Part shown: positions 6,556-6,598 of the stretch, one piece after another
How positions within the stretch are numbered: the first letter of the stretch is position 1
Layout: each line of letters opens with the position of its first letter
Position numbers and translations under genes: made by a program
Notes under the pieces: model-generated
The model's input: only the letters and a program-made list of their open reading frames with translations
Told to the model about the DNA's origin: nothing
Databases searched by the model: none
NCBI GenBank assembly: GCA_002427615.1
Contig: DIFH01000041.1
Span: 1 to 6,598, forward strand
Direction: 5' to 3'
DNA: 6,598 nucleotides
Source of the DNA: Paludibacter sp. UBA5753
GTDB lineage: Bacteria; Bacteroidota; Bacteroidia; Bacteroidales; Paludibacteraceae

Positions 6556-6598
6556 AGATTTGTAACTACTCACCATCCTTTATTTTTATAACCTTTTG
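6552..6598 (+). CDS. Possible start of a further gene, cut by the window
   Basis: An ATG at 6552 overlaps the TGA stop of the double glycosyltransferase (ATGA) and stays open to the window edge, reading MKICNYSPSFIFITF. The overlap mirrors the TGATG coupling upstream, and the cluster would be expected to continue. Only 15 codons are visible, with a hydrophobic stretch at the end, so no family can be named. It may also be a chance frame. Confidence 0.4.
   Translation, partial: MKICNYSPSFIFITF

Overview
The window looks like a piece of a Bacteroidetes chromosome, probably Bacteroidales. Four things point that way. There is a TAnnTTTG-type -7 element ahead of the first gene. Shine-Dalgarno sequences are nearly absent. 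The TerB/J-domain protein, the DUF2007-type pseudogene and the flippase all read like Bacteroidetes versions of their families. The non-coding left end is full of the short palindromes common between genes in this phylum. These taxonomic statements rest on remembered family features, not on a search.

Layout: bases 1-357 hold no gene. They contain a cluster of palindromes (about 11-206), a terminator-like hairpin with a T-tract (261-283) and a candidate promoter (317-324). A TerB/DjlA-like co-chaperone with a C-terminal J domain follows at 358-1095. Next, at 1103-1410, is a small broken gene. When two one-base insertions and one stop codon are corrected, it reads as a DUF2007 'putative signal transducing' protein of about 101 residues. 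A multi-spanning Wzx-like polysaccharide/lipid flippase is at 1427-2917. After a 107-bp gap come three same-strand glycosyltransferase genes: 3025-3948 (one GT-A domain), 3980-4696 (one small, divergent GT-A domain) and 4696-6555 (two GT2 domains in one chain). The last two overlap by one base (TGATG). An open frame starting at 6552 overlaps the last stop and runs off the window.

The flippase and the four glycosyltransferase domains form a plausible cell-surface glycan locus (LPS/O-antigen or capsule): the transferases would build a lipid-linked oligosaccharide on the cytoplasmic face, and the flippase would move it across the inner membrane. The sugars cannot be told from the sequence. G+C drops from the flippase (28 of 60 at 2101-2160) to the end of the cluster (16 of 60 at 5581-5640), as is common in variable surface-glycan loci.

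The points most worth a second look are the structure of the 619-residue double glycosyltransferase, the decayed DUF2007 gene and the palindrome cluster. The region between the two GT domains of the 619-residue protein resembles the N-lobe of an InaA/Kdo-type LPS kinase, and a run of ten A lies exactly at its junction with the second GT domain. I see no CRISPR array, tRNA, rRNA, transposase or defence system.
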